Assembly: GCA_023435565.1 (NCBI GenBank)
Contig: JAEYRN010000069.1
Location: 1-64,000 of the forward strand
DNA from: Bacillota bacterium
GTDB lineage: Bacteria; Bacillota; UBA4882; UBA8346
Reading direction: 5' to 3'
DNA: 64,000 nucleotides
The notes under the pieces were generated by a model. The model made no database searches and had not been told where the DNA came from. It saw nothing but the letters and a program-made list of their open reading frames with translations. A program made the position numbers and the translations under genes. Below are positions 16,883 to 25,308 of this stretch, one piece after another. Numbering within the stretch: position 1 is the first letter of the stretch; every line of letters begins with the position of its first letter.

Positions 16883-17887
16883 TTGAATAATGAAAAAATT
16901 TTAGTTACCGGCGCTGATGGATTTATCGGGTCCCATTTGGTTGAAGAACTGGTTAGTCAAGGATATAAAGTACGTGCTTTTGTTTTATATAATTCTTTTA
17001 ATTCATGGGGCTGGCTCGATGAATCTCCAAAAGAAATTCGGGATAATCTGGAGATTTTTTCCGGTGATATCAGAGATCCGCATGGCGTAAGGGAGGCAAT
17101 GAAAGGTTGCGATGTAGTATTACATTTAGCCGCCTTAATCGCAATTCCTTACTCTTATCATTCTCCTGATACGTATATAGATACAAATGTCAAAGGTACT
17201 TTAAACATAGTACAGGCCGCAAAGGAATTAAAAATACAAAAGGTTGTCCATACATCAACCAGTGAGGTATATGGCACCGCCCGTTTTGTGCCGATTACAG
17301 AAGAACATCCTTTGCAAGGGCAGTCACCATATTCGGCCAGCAAAATAGGGGCAGATCAAATTGCGATGTCTTTTTATCAATCATTTGGGGTCCCGGTAGC
17401 TATCATCCGGCCGTTTAACACCTACGGACCTCGGCAATCAAATAGGGCGGTCATACCTACCATAATTACTCAAATTGCCAATGGCAAACGTAATATTAGA
17501 TTAGGTTCCTTACATCCGACTCGCGATTTTAATTTTGTCAAAGATACGGTGCGCGGTTTTATTGCGGCAGTTCAATCGGAGAGGTCTGTCGGCGAAGTTA
17601 TCAATATTGGAAGTAATTATGAGATTTCAATTGGAGATACTGTCAAAACTATTGCAGAAGTCATGGGAGTTGAGATTGAAATCGAAACCGAACAAGAAAG
17701 AATACGGCCGGTGAAAAGTGAGGTTGAACGGCTTTGGGCTGATAATTCTAAAGCAAAATTATTATTGGGTTGGGAACCGGTCTATGGCGGCCTTGAAGGG
17801 TTTAAAAGGGGAATAACGGAAACTGTGGCTTGGTTTACTAATCCTAAAAATCTGAAACGATATAAAGCCGATTTTTATAACATGTGA
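16883..17887 (+). CDS. legB: LegB-type NDP-GlcNAc 4,6-dehydratase
   Basis: A 334-residue SDR that removes water from the GDP-GlcNAc precursor to make the 4-keto-6-deoxy intermediate of legionaminic acid. The NAD-binding motif GADGFIGSHL is near the N-terminus, the active site has STSEVYG with YSASK (catalytic Tyr and Lys), and NTYGPRQSNRAVIPTI follows. This is the family first defined in Campylobacter as GDP-GlcNAc 4,6-dehydratase; a UDP-linked substrate cannot be excluded from sequence. Start TTG 16883 is chosen over an in-frame TTG at 16871 that abuts AAAGG (16866-16870). It is the first gene of the cassette, and its stop overlaps the start of legC. Confidence 0.9.
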   Translation: MNNEKILVTGADGFIGSHLVEELVSQGYKVRAFVLYNSFNSWGWLDESPKEIRDNLEIFSGDIRDPHGVREAMKGCDVVLHLAALIAIPYSYHSPDTYIDTNVKGTLNIVQAAKELKIQKVVHTSTSEVYGTARFVPITEEHPLQGQSPYSASKIGADQIAMSFYQSFGVPVAIIRPFNTYGPRQSNRAVIPTIITQIANGKRNIRLGSLHPTRDFNFVKDTVRGFIAAVQSERSVGEVINIGSNYEISIGDTVKTIAEVMGVEIEIETEQERIRPVKSEVERLWADNSKAKLLLGWEPVYGGLEGFKRGITETVAWFTNPKNLKRYKADFYNM

Positions 17888-19047
17888 TGGAAAAATTAGA
17901 TGTTGTTATTTTAAATACCCTAAAGAAATGTCTGCCGGATGACCGGGACCATATTGGATTACACGAACCGTTTTTTGAAGGCAATGAATGGGCTTATCTA
18001 AAAGAATGCCTTGATACCGGTTGGGTTTCCTCGGTAGGCAAATTCGTGGATGAATTTGAAAAGAAATTAGCTGAATTTACAGAAGTTAAAAGAGCAGTAG
18101 CTGTTGTCAATGGTACTGCCGCTTTGCATATTTGTTTAAAATTGGCAGGAGTAGAACCGGAAGATGAGGTATTAACACCCGCTTTAACTTTTATAGCAAC
18201 CACAAATGCAATTACCTATTGCAGCGCTATACCTCATTTTGTTGACAGTGATGAAAAAACGTTAGGGTTAGATCCATATAAGTTGGATGATTATTTACAT
18301 GAGATTACGATATTTAAGCCTGAAGGTTGTTTTAATAAATTAACCGGACGCAGAATCAAGGCGGTTTTGCCGATGCACACTTTTGGTCATCCGGTTGATC
18401 TTGACCCATTAATGGATGTTTGTGAGCGGTATAAATTAGAGTTAGTGGAAGATGCCGCCGAATCACTTGGTTCTTATTATAAGGGGCGTCATACCGGTAA
18501 TTGGGGAAAGGTTTCGGCTTTAAGTTTTAACGGCAATAAAGTAGTTACCACCGGAGGTGGTGGGGCAATATTGACAAATAATGAGGAATTGGGAAAGCTC
18601 GCCAAACATATGACAACTACAGCTAAGCTTCCACATAAATGGGCTTTTTATCATGATATGGTTGGGTATAACTATCGGTTACCCAATATTAACTCTGCTC
18701 TGGGTTGCGCTCAGCTTGAGAGACTTCCCGGATTTTTAGAAAAGAAGCGGAGCTTGGCGGAGCGTTATCAAAAAGCTTTTTTAGGTATAAAAGGAGTTCG
18801 GTTTTTTTGTGAGCCGGCAAATAGCCGGAGCAATTACTGGTTAAATGCGTTAATTATAGATAAAGAATATGTCAAGATGAGAGATACAATTTTAGAGATT
18901 ACAAACAACAATGGCATCATGACTCGTCCGGTCTGGGCCTTGATGCATAAGTTACCGATGTTTTCATCATCTCCAAGAATGGATCTCAAAATTGCCGAAA
19001 GTATTGAGGAACGTTTAATTAATATTCCAAGTAGTGTATTCCTATGA
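17887..19047 (+). CDS. legC: LegC-family PLP aminotransferase
   Basis: A 386-residue DegT/DnrJ/EryC1 aminotransferase that adds the 4-amino group to the 4-keto sugar made by LegB. Conserved parts include VNGTAALHICLKLAGV, TPALTFIATTNAI, VEDAAESLGSYYKGRHTG, and the PLP-lysine site SFNGNK. The long spacer with KLTGRRIKAVLPMHTFGHP is typical of LegC. ATG 17887 overlaps the legB stop (TGATG), though GTG 17884 is also possible. The next gene overlaps its stop by ATGA, showing translational coupling. Confidence 0.9.
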   Translation: MEKLDVVILNTLKKCLPDDRDHIGLHEPFFEGNEWAYLKECLDTGWVSSVGKFVDEFEKKLAEFTEVKRAVAVVNGTAALHICLKLAGVEPEDEVLTPALTFIATTNAITYCSAIPHFVDSDEKTLGLDPYKLDDYLHEITIFKPEGCFNKLTGRRIKAVLPMHTFGHPVDLDPLMDVCERYKLELVEDAAESLGSYYKGRHTGNWGKVSALSFNGNKVVTTGGGGAILTNNEELGKLAKHMTTTAKLPHKWAFYHDMVGYNYRLPNINSALGCAQLERLPGFLEKKRSLAERYQKAFLGIKGVRFFCEPANSRSNYWLNALIIDKEYVKMRDTILEITNNNGIMTRPVWALMHKLPMFSSSPRMDLKIAESIEERLINIPSSVFL

Positions 19048-20201
19048 AAAAAAGAAAAATTTGCGTGATTACCGGAACAAGAGCTGAATACGGGCTCCTA
19101 TATTGGTTAATGAAAGATATTCAACAAGATCCCCAGTTGGAACTGGAGCTTGTTGTAACCGGAATGCATCTTTCGCCTGAATTCGGTTTGACTTATAAAG
19201 CTATTGAACAAGATGGATTTGTAATCAAAGAAAAAGTTGAGATGTTATTATCAAGCGATTCTGCAGTAGGGATTACCAAATCCATTGGTCTGGCGACAAT
19301 AGGTTTTGCTGAGGTGTTCGAACGTTTAAAACCGGATATTATAGTTTTATTGGGCGATCGTTATGAAATTTTAGCTGCCGCTCAGGCGGCTTTAATTGCA
19401 AGAATTCCAATTGCCCATATTGCCGGTGGAGACACCACCGAAGGCGCTTTTGACGAGGCGATACGCCATAGCATCACTAAAATGTCGCACGTTCATTTTG
19501 TTACCAACGAGGTTTCGGCGCGAAGAGTACGTCAATTAGGAGAAAATCCGGATTATATATTTACAGTAGGGAGTCCGGGTATCGACCAAATTAAGCGCCT
19601 GAAATTACTCAAACGAACTGAATTGGAAAAAGAACTGGATTTTAAATTCCTTAAGAATAACTTAGTAATCACATTTCATCCGGTTACTTTAGAAAATCAT
19701 ACTTCGGAAAGACAATTCCAAGAACTATTTATTGCTCTTGACAACTTAAATTCAACAATCGGATTAATATTTACTAAGCCAAATTCTGATCCCGACGGCA
19801 GAATAATAATTAAAATGATCGATGATTATGTTTCTACCCATTCAAATGCAAAATCCTTTTCTTCTTTGGGACAGCTTAAGTATTTGAGTTTGCTAGCCCA
19901 AGTAGATGCGGTAGTCGGAAATTCATCCAGCGGGTTATATGAGGCGCCTTCTTTTAAAATCCCTACCGTTAATATTGGAGATCGCCAGAAAGGGCGGTTA
20001 CAAGCTTCATCTATTATTAACTGTGAGGCTGAGGCGGCGCGGATTTTAGAAGCAATTAACCAAGCCTTAACTAAGGATTGTTCCGATGCAATAAATCCTT
20101 ATGGAAATGGAGACAGTTCTTCTCAAATAATAACCAAGTTAAAGCAGATAGATAATTATCAAGATTTACTGAAAAAACATTTCTTTGAGGTCAGTGAGTA
20201 A
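19044..20201 (+). CDS. legG: LegG-type hydrolysing NDP-sugar 2-epimerase (NeuC family)
   Basis: A 385-residue GT-B fold epimerase that inverts C2 and releases the nucleotide, giving 2,4-diacetamido-2,4,6-trideoxymannose for the next step. Evidence: the N-terminal VITGTRAEYGLL (7-18), PDIIVLLGDRYE (about 96-107), the HIAGGDTTEGAFDEAIRHSITKMSHVHF region (a family hallmark, given here in part), and the C-terminal VVGNSSSGLYEAP nucleotide-binding loop. The hydrolysing NeuC type is distinguished from WecB type by these motifs. It is coupled to legC by an ATGA overlap and followed after 2 bases by legI. Confidence 0.9.
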   Translation: MKKRKICVITGTRAEYGLLYWLMKDIQQDPQLELELVVTGMHLSPEFGLTYKAIEQDGFVIKEKVEMLLSSDSAVGITKSIGLATIGFAEVFERLKPDIIVLLGDRYEILAAAQAALIARIPIAHIAGGDTTEGAFDEAIRHSITKMSHVHFVTNEVSARRVRQLGENPDYIFTVGSPGIDQIKRLKLLKRTELEKELDFKFLKNNLVITFHPVTLENHTSERQFQELFIALDNLNSTIGLIFTKPNSDPDGRIIIKMIDDYVSTHSNAKSFSSLGQLKYLSLLAQVDAVVGNSSSGLYEAPSFKIPTVNIGDRQKGRLQASSIINCEAEAARILEAINQALTKDCSDAINPYGNGDSSSQIITKLKQIDNYQDLLKKHFFEVSE

Positions 20202-20203
20202 AT

Positions 20204-21289
20204 ATGACTTATGAAAAGCATGTTTATATTATCGCCGAAGCCGGAGTAAACCATAATGGATCTGTTGAAATAGCGAAGCAATTAATTGACGTTGCGGTCG
20301 ATGCCGGTGTTGATGCGATTAAATTCCAGACTTTTAAGACCGACAATATTATCAGCGCCGGTGTTCCAAAAGCGGAATATCAAGTCCGAACAACCGGTTC
20401 GTTTGAGTCGCAATATGAAATGTTAAAAAAGTTGGAGCTGGGTGAAGAGGCTTTTCAAGTTTTGAAAGAATACTGTGATAGCCGAAAAATACAATTTTTA
20501 TCAACCCCCTTTGATTTGGAAAGCCTCGACTTGCTGGTAAAAAAGTTTGATTTGCCAATTATTAAAATACCGTCCGGTGAGATTACCAATGCACCGCTAT
20601 TATTACTTGCAGCCGGAACCAATAAGCCGATTATTGTTTCAACCGGAATGTGTAATTTAGGGGAGATCGAAGAAGCTTTAGGAATACTAGCATACGGATA
20701 CCTCGATTCAAATAGTCGGCCGTCTTTGGAATCATTTAAAGCAGCTTATAATTCGAAAGAAGGCCAAAAAACATTAGTGAAGAAGGTAACTTTGTTACAT
20801 TGTACTACAGAATACCCAGCGCCTTTTGAAGATGTGAACTTACGGGCAATAAATACTTTGAACTCAGCCTTTGGGCTTCCGGTGGGATTATCGGACCATA
20901 CACCGGGTATTGCAGTTTCTATCGCGGCAGTTGCTTTTGGTGCTAGTGTAATTGAAAAGCATTTTACTTTGGATAAAAATCTTACCGGACCCGATCATAA
21001 GGCATCGTTAAATCCGGATGAGTTAAAAACTTTGGTAAAATCAATCCGTGAAGTTGAGCTGGCGATGGGAGAGCGTATGAAAATACCGGCTCCATCGGAA
21101 TTCAAAAATAAAACTATAGCTAGAAAGAGTCTTGTAGCTGCTTTAGATATAAAAAAGGGTGATTTGTTTACCGAATTAAATCTTACTACAAAACGCCCTG
21201 GGACGGGAGTGTCGCCACTCTATTACTGGGAATGGTTGGGTAAAACAGCTGGTAAAGATTATAAAAAAGATGAGATGATAGGTTTATGA
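20204..21289 (+). CDS. legI: N,N'-diacetyllegionaminate synthase (NeuB family)
   Basis: A 361-residue condensing enzyme that joins phosphoenolpyruvate to the 6-deoxy-diacetamidomannose and forms the nine-carbon acid. The TIM barrel shows IAEAGVNHNG (about 10-19), IKFQTFKTD, IKIPSGEITN, STGMCNLGEIEEA, LHCTTEYPAPFEDVNLRA, GLSDHTPG and the HFTLDKNLTGPDHKASL loop. A C-terminal SAF antifreeze-like domain covers about 300-361. The gene could encode a sialic acid synthase, but the neighbouring legB and legC make legionaminic acid far more likely. The next gene overlaps by ATGA. Confidence 0.92.
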   Translation: MTYEKHVYIIAEAGVNHNGSVEIAKQLIDVAVDAGVDAIKFQTFKTDNIISAGVPKAEYQVRTTGSFESQYEMLKKLELGEEAFQVLKEYCDSRKIQFLSTPFDLESLDLLVKKFDLPIIKIPSGEITNAPLLLLAAGTNKPIIVSTGMCNLGEIEEALGILAYGYLDSNSRPSLESFKAAYNSKEGQKTLVKKVTLLHCTTEYPAPFEDVNLRAINTLNSAFGLPVGLSDHTPGIAVSIAAVAFGASVIEKHFTLDKNLTGPDHKASLNPDELKTLVKSIREVELAMGERMKIPAPSEFKNKTIARKSLVAALDIKKGDLFTELNLTTKRPGTGVSPLYYWEWLGKTAGKDYKKDEMIGL

Positions 21290-21930
21290 GTCTTCCGGTA
21301 GTTATTCTTGGCGGCGGCGGACATGCCAAAGTATTAATTGATGCATTGATAAAGAATTCTTTTATGGTCTTGGGTTATACGGATCCTCAACCAGAATTAT
21401 CCGGGGTAAAAAACCTAGCTATACCTTGGTTGGGAAATGACGAAATAATTTTTGAGTATTCACAACAATCTATTCTTCTGGTCAATGGTATTGGATCAAT
21501 CAACTCAACATTAAAACGCTGCCAATTATTTAATCGGTTTAAGGAAAAAGGTTATATGTATACAAATGTAATTCACCCTTCAGCTGTTATTGCAACCAAT
21601 GTATCACTTCAAGAAGGGGTTCAGATAATGGCGGGGGTTGTTATAGAGGTTGATAGTGTTATCGGAAATAATTCAATAATAAATACTAAAGCCTCCATTA
21701 ACCATGATTGTTGGATTGGAGATCATGTACACATAGCACCGGGAGTAACTCTCTCAGGGAATGTTAGGGTTGGTGAAAGTTCTCATATTGGGGCGGGGGC
21801 CACTATCATTCAAAATCTAAATATCGGCCGAAACTGTTTAATCGGCGCCGGTGCGGTGGTAGTAAATGATATACCGGATAATGCAGTTGTGATGGGAGTC
21901 CCCGGTAATATTGTAAGATATCAAAAATAA
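21286..21930 (+). CDS. NeuD/PglD-type sugar O- or N-acetyltransferase, LegH candidate
   Basis: A 214-residue acetyltransferase. The N-terminal Rossmann-like part has VVILGGGGHAKVLIDAL (5-21), as in PglD. The C-terminal left-handed beta-helix (about 95-205) has hexapeptide repeats, the catalytic histidine region NHDCWIGDHVHIAPGV and the last turn NIGRNCLIGAGAVVVND. In this pathway an acetyltransferase must acetylate the 4-amino group added by LegC; this is the best placed candidate. NeuD-type O-acetylation of the finished sugar is the alternative. It is coupled to legI by ATGA and lies 11 bases before ptmE. Confidence 0.8.
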   Translation: MSLPVVILGGGGHAKVLIDALIKNSFMVLGYTDPQPELSGVKNLAIPWLGNDEIIFEYSQQSILLVNGIGSINSTLKRCQLFNRFKEKGYMYTNVIHPSAVIATNVSLQEGVQIMAGVVIEVDSVIGNNSIINTKASINHDCWIGDHVHIAPGVTLSGNVRVGESSHIGAGATIIQNLNIGRNCLIGAGAVVVNDIPDNAVVMGVPGNIVRYQK

Positions 21931-21941
21931 AGAACTGTAAA

Positions 21942-23030
21942 GTGAGCCAAACCATGCGTGATAAATTAAAATCAGCTATAATTTCGAAAGAGAAAGCAGT
22001 ACGGGAAGCGATTATTCAATTAAATGATAATATGCTTCAATTTTTGCTGGTAGTTGATGAGCAATCAAAATTGGTTGGGACAGTCACAGATGGAGATATC
22101 CGGCGGTCAATTATTAACAATATTTCTTTGGATGAATCGGTTGAAAAAATCATGAACCAAAATCCCAAATTTATCTATGCCGGTGAAGAAGAAAAAGCCA
22201 GGCAATTGATGATAACTCATGGGATAAAAACTGTTCCTGTTTTAGATGAGAGTAATAATATTATAGATTTGATCCTGATGGAAGATATTTTGGATCAAAC
22301 AGAAATTAAAGAAAAGTATCAACTAAAAACCAATACTGTTTTTATTATGGCAGGCGGTAAAGGGACCAGACTTGATCCGTTTACCAAAATCTTACCGAAA
22401 CCCCTTATTCCAATCGGAGATAAGCCGATCATTGAAATTATTATGGATAATTTACGAAAATATGGCTTTAATAATTTTATTTTATCGGTAAATTATAAAG
22501 CGGAAATTATCAAATTATATTTTGCGGAAAATTCCAACGGTTATAATCTAGATTATGTTCAGGAAAAAGAATTCCTTGGTACCGCAGGATCATTAAAACT
22601 AGCTCAGGATAGGCTCACCGAAACATTCGTGGTTTCAAATTGCGATGTCATTATTGATATGGATTTTGAAAAGTTTATTAACCACCATCGGAAACAGAAA
22701 AATTCGGCCACTATTGTTGGTGTGGTAAAACATATGCAGGTGCCTTACGGTGTTATTGAAGCCAGAAATGGTTCGGTCGTTCAAATGATTGAGAAACCGA
22801 GGTATGACTTTATTGTTAATTCCGGGATTTATATTTTAGAACCGGAAATTATTAAGTTGATCCCCGATAATCAACCTTTTAACATGCCTGACCTTCTATT
22901 GTTGGCTAAGGAAAACGGTTTCAAGATCGGTGTATACCCAATTAGCACTAATTGGTTTGATATCGGGCAATGGGAGGAATATCAGCATACGCTGGAACAT
23001 TTCAAAAAACTTGATGGAATAATATATTAG
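21942..23030 (+). CDS. ptmE: PtmE-type sugar-1-phosphate guanylyltransferase with CBS pair
   Basis: A 362-residue two-domain protein. Residues about 1-120 carry two CBS motifs (VDEQSKLVGTVTDGDIRRS and a second copy ending LILMEDIL), and about 125-355 a nucleotidyltransferase with MAGGKGTRLDPFTKILPKPL, the GTAGSL loop and VSNCDVIID metal site. In Campylobacter, PtmE makes GDP-glucosamine from glucosamine-1-phosphate and GTP, which starts the GDP-linked legionaminic acid route. The CBS pair may bind a nucleotide to tune activity. Start GTG 21942 is kept, though ATG 21954 is possible; neither has a strong ribosome site. Confidence 0.87.
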   Translation: MSQTMRDKLKSAIISKEKAVREAIIQLNDNMLQFLLVVDEQSKLVGTVTDGDIRRSIINNISLDESVEKIMNQNPKFIYAGEEEKARQLMITHGIKTVPVLDESNNIIDLILMEDILDQTEIKEKYQLKTNTVFIMAGGKGTRLDPFTKILPKPLIPIGDKPIIEIIMDNLRKYGFNNFILSVNYKAEIIKLYFAENSNGYNLDYVQEKEFLGTAGSLKLAQDRLTETFVVSNCDVIIDMDFEKFINHHRKQKNSATIVGVVKHMQVPYGVIEARNGSVVQMIEKPRYDFIVNSGIYILEPEIIKLIPDNQPFNMPDLLLLAKENGFKIGVYPISTNWFDIGQWEEYQHTLEHFKKLDGIIY

Positions 23031-23075
23031 ACTTATTAAATTGGGATGCGGCAATCTCATTTAAGGATGGTATAA

Positions 23076-23975
23076 GTGAAAGTATTAATTATCGGGTATG
23101 GTTCGATTGGGAGAAGACATGTCCAGATTTTAACAAGTACCTTTGGTGTTGAAACCATGGAAATAGTTACAGGCCAAGATATTCATGATTATAAATCATA
23201 TAAAAGCCTTGAGGATATCCGGGAAATAAATCAATACGATTATTATATTATCGCTTCCGAGACATTTAAACATTTTGAGCAACTTGCGTTTTTGGAAGAT
23301 AGAATCAGCAATAAACTGGTTTTAGTCGAAAAGCCGCTGTTTAATGAATTTAAAGAATTTAAAATCACTAATAATAAAGTATATGTAGCTTATAACTTAA
23401 GATTTCACCCGGTCATCCAAGCAATCAGACGAGCGATTTGTAATCAAACCGTTTTATATGTTAATGTCTTAACGGGCCAATATTTACCCACCTGGAGACC
23501 AAATAGGGATTATCGCAATTCTTATAGCGCTTCAATGGAGAAAGGCGGCGGTGTCCTCCTTGATTTAAGCCATGAAATTGATTATATTCAATGGCTTTTT
23601 GGGAAAATCAATACTATATCGGCTATTAATAAAAAAGTATCGGACTTGGAAATTACGGCGGACGATATTGTAACAGCCGTAGGAATTACGGAAAAGGACG
23701 TTATTGTAAATTTTACGATGGATTATATTAGTAAGGTACCGGTAAGGAGAATTTTGGTTCATACCAATGAAATGACCATATTGGGCGATTTGATAGAGAA
23801 TAAACTGACATTGGGAACGATTCGCACAGAAGTACAAACAGAAACTTATTCTATGGAGAGAAATTCCACTTATATCGATATGCATAGGGCGATTTTAGGA
23901 AGTAACAGTTCAGATGTGTGTAGTTTCGCCGACGGCTTGACAATTCTAAAAACAATCGGTAAAATCAAGAAATGA
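23076..23975 (+). CDS. ptmF: PtmF-type Gfo/Idh/MocA oxidoreductase
   Basis: A 299-residue NAD(P)-binding protein of the Gfo/Idh/MocA family. IIGYGSIGRRHVQIL (5-19) binds the dinucleotide, VEKPLFNEF (about 87-95) carries the family lysine, and LDLSHEIDYIQWLFG (about 165-179) carries the catalytic-type histidine. PtmF in Campylobacter is assigned, with PtmA, to the early amino-sugar steps feeding PtmE. GTG 23076 follows AAGGATGG by 6 bases. It is followed directly by the CMP-legionaminate synthetase gene. The exact reaction is less certain than the pathway. Confidence 0.8.
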   Translation: MKVLIIGYGSIGRRHVQILTSTFGVETMEIVTGQDIHDYKSYKSLEDIREINQYDYYIIASETFKHFEQLAFLEDRISNKLVLVEKPLFNEFKEFKITNNKVYVAYNLRFHPVIQAIRRAICNQTVLYVNVLTGQYLPTWRPNRDYRNSYSASMEKGGGVLLDLSHEIDYIQWLFGKINTISAINKKVSDLEITADDIVTAVGITEKDVIVNFTMDYISKVPVRRILVHTNEMTILGDLIENKLTLGTIRTEVQTETYSMERNSTYIDMHRAILGSNSSDVCSFADGLTILKTIGKIKK

Positions 23976-23989
23976 AAATAGAGGAAACC

Positions 23990-24697
23990 ATGACATCTAA
24001 GTCGGTATTATGTACTATTTGTGCCCGAAAAGGGTCTAAGGGAGTAAAAAATAAGAATATCAGAGGATTGTTTGGGAAGCCTTTAATCGCTCATAGTATT
24101 GAACAAGCTAAAGCTTCCAATCTTTTTGAACATATCGTAATTAGCACTGATTCAGATGAAATTGCCGATATTGCCAAGAATTTTGGCGCGGAAGTATTTT
24201 TTAAACGCCCCGATGAGTTAGCGGGTGATTCGGCAGCTAAGATACCGGTTATAAGGCATGCTCTAACAGAAAGTGAACGTTACTATAAAAAACAATTTAG
24301 TTTTTTGGTTGATTTGGATGCGACCTCGCCTTTACGAAGTGTTGATGATATTAGAAACGCCTTTTCCCAGTTTTATAGAGATGATAACGATATTTTAATT
24401 ACAGCAATGCCTTCCCGGAGATCTCCCTATTTTAATTTAATAGAAATGGACTCTAACGGAAAGATATTCTTGGCTAAGAAATTGGACAAGCCTGTTTTCC
24501 GGAGACAAGATGCGCCTCAATGTTTTGATATGAATGCCTCAATTTATATATGGAAACGTGAAGCCTTACTGACAAAGGATTGTCTTTTTACTGAAAAAAC
24601 CGGTTTATATGTAATGCCTGAAGAAAGATCCATTGATATTGATAGCGAATTGGATTTTGAGTTTGTCGAATTTATGATGCAAAAAAGAAAATTATAG
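23990..24697 (+). CDS. ptmB: CMP-legionaminate cytidylyltransferase
   Basis: A 235-residue acylneuraminate cytidylyltransferase (LegF/PtmB/NeuA group) that activates the nonulosonic acid with CTP. The CTP loop is CTICARKGSKGVKNKNIRG, followed by ISTDSDEIADIA, LVDLDATSPLRS (acidic metal residues) and the FRRQDAPQCFDMNASIYIW substrate region. ATG 23990 has GAGG 5 bases upstream and matches the usual short N-terminus; an ATG at 23972 overlapping the ptmF stop (ATGA) is the alternative. It provides the donor for a nonulosonate glycosyltransferase. Confidence 0.92.
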   Translation: MTSKSVLCTICARKGSKGVKNKNIRGLFGKPLIAHSIEQAKASNLFEHIVISTDSDEIADIAKNFGAEVFFKRPDELAGDSAAKIPVIRHALTESERYYKKQFSFLVDLDATSPLRSVDDIRNAFSQFYRDDNDILITAMPSRRSPYFNLIEMDSNGKIFLAKKLDKPVFRRQDAPQCFDMNASIYIWKREALLTKDCLFTEKTGLYVMPEERSIDIDSELDFEFVEFMMQKRKL

Positions 24698-24726
24698 ATT
24701 TTAGAACTTGATGTTGGGAGATAAAA

Positions 24727-25278
24727 ATGTTTTTACTAGAGTTATTTCAAAGAATCTCCTATTGGCAAAAGGCCGATCGAATCGGACCGGATATTCCATT
24801 TACACATTGGAAGCTTCATTTTAAGTCGAGCATGCAAAAGTTGTGTAAACGGAAGTTTAAATACTTTGACGATTCGGCTGAATTCAGACCCGGAGCCTAT
24901 GCCATATGTTGTTCCAAGATTAGTATTGGGAAAAGAGTTGTCATAAGACCAAATACCATGTTATTTGCCGATGACTCCGAAAATGGCGCGGGAATAACAA
25001 TTCAGGATGATGTTTTGATAGGGGCGGGGGTTCATATTTATACCGATAATCACCGCTTTAATGACCCTAATATTCCAATTATTAATCAAGGATATGGTGA
25101 GTCGAGGGAAGTGGTTTTGGAAAAAGGTTGTTGGATTGGGGCCAATACTGTAATATTACCGGGAGTTACCATCGGGCGTAATTCAGTGGTGGGCGCAGGA
25201 AGTGTTATAAGTCGGAGTATTCCCGAACGAGTAGTTGCTGTTGGAAGCCCCGGCAAGGTAATTAAGACATTGGGATAA
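24727..25278 (+). CDS. Left-handed beta-helix acyltransferase
   Basis: A 183-residue hexapeptide-repeat acyltransferase of the maltose/galactoside O-acetyltransferase type. Repeats cover about 60-175, with GAGVHIYTDNHRFND (the DNHRF histidine is the usual catalytic base), GCWIGANTVILPGVTIG and GAGSVISRSIPE. The N-terminal 55 residues are basic and not part of the helix. GGGAG precedes ATG 24727. Placed between ptmB and the carbamoyltransferase, it probably acylates the nonulosonic acid or another sugar of the same unit. It could alternatively be the 4-N-acetyltransferase of the pathway. Confidence 0.8.
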   Translation: MFLLELFQRISYWQKADRIGPDIPFTHWKLHFKSSMQKLCKRKFKYFDDSAEFRPGAYAICCSKISIGKRVVIRPNTMLFADDSENGAGITIQDDVLIGAGVHIYTDNHRFNDPNIPIINQGYGESREVVLEKGCWIGANTVILPGVTIGRNSVVGAGSVISRSIPERVVAVGSPGKVIKTLG

Positions 25279-25308
25279 TGATTATAAAAAAATAGAGGAG
25301 ATTAAATA

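Noticed and set aside
20204..24697. Sialic acid (Neu5Ac) pathway
   Set aside because: NeuB-, NeuC- and NeuA-like proteins are present, but legB, legC, ptmE, ptmF and ptmA show that legionaminic acid is made.
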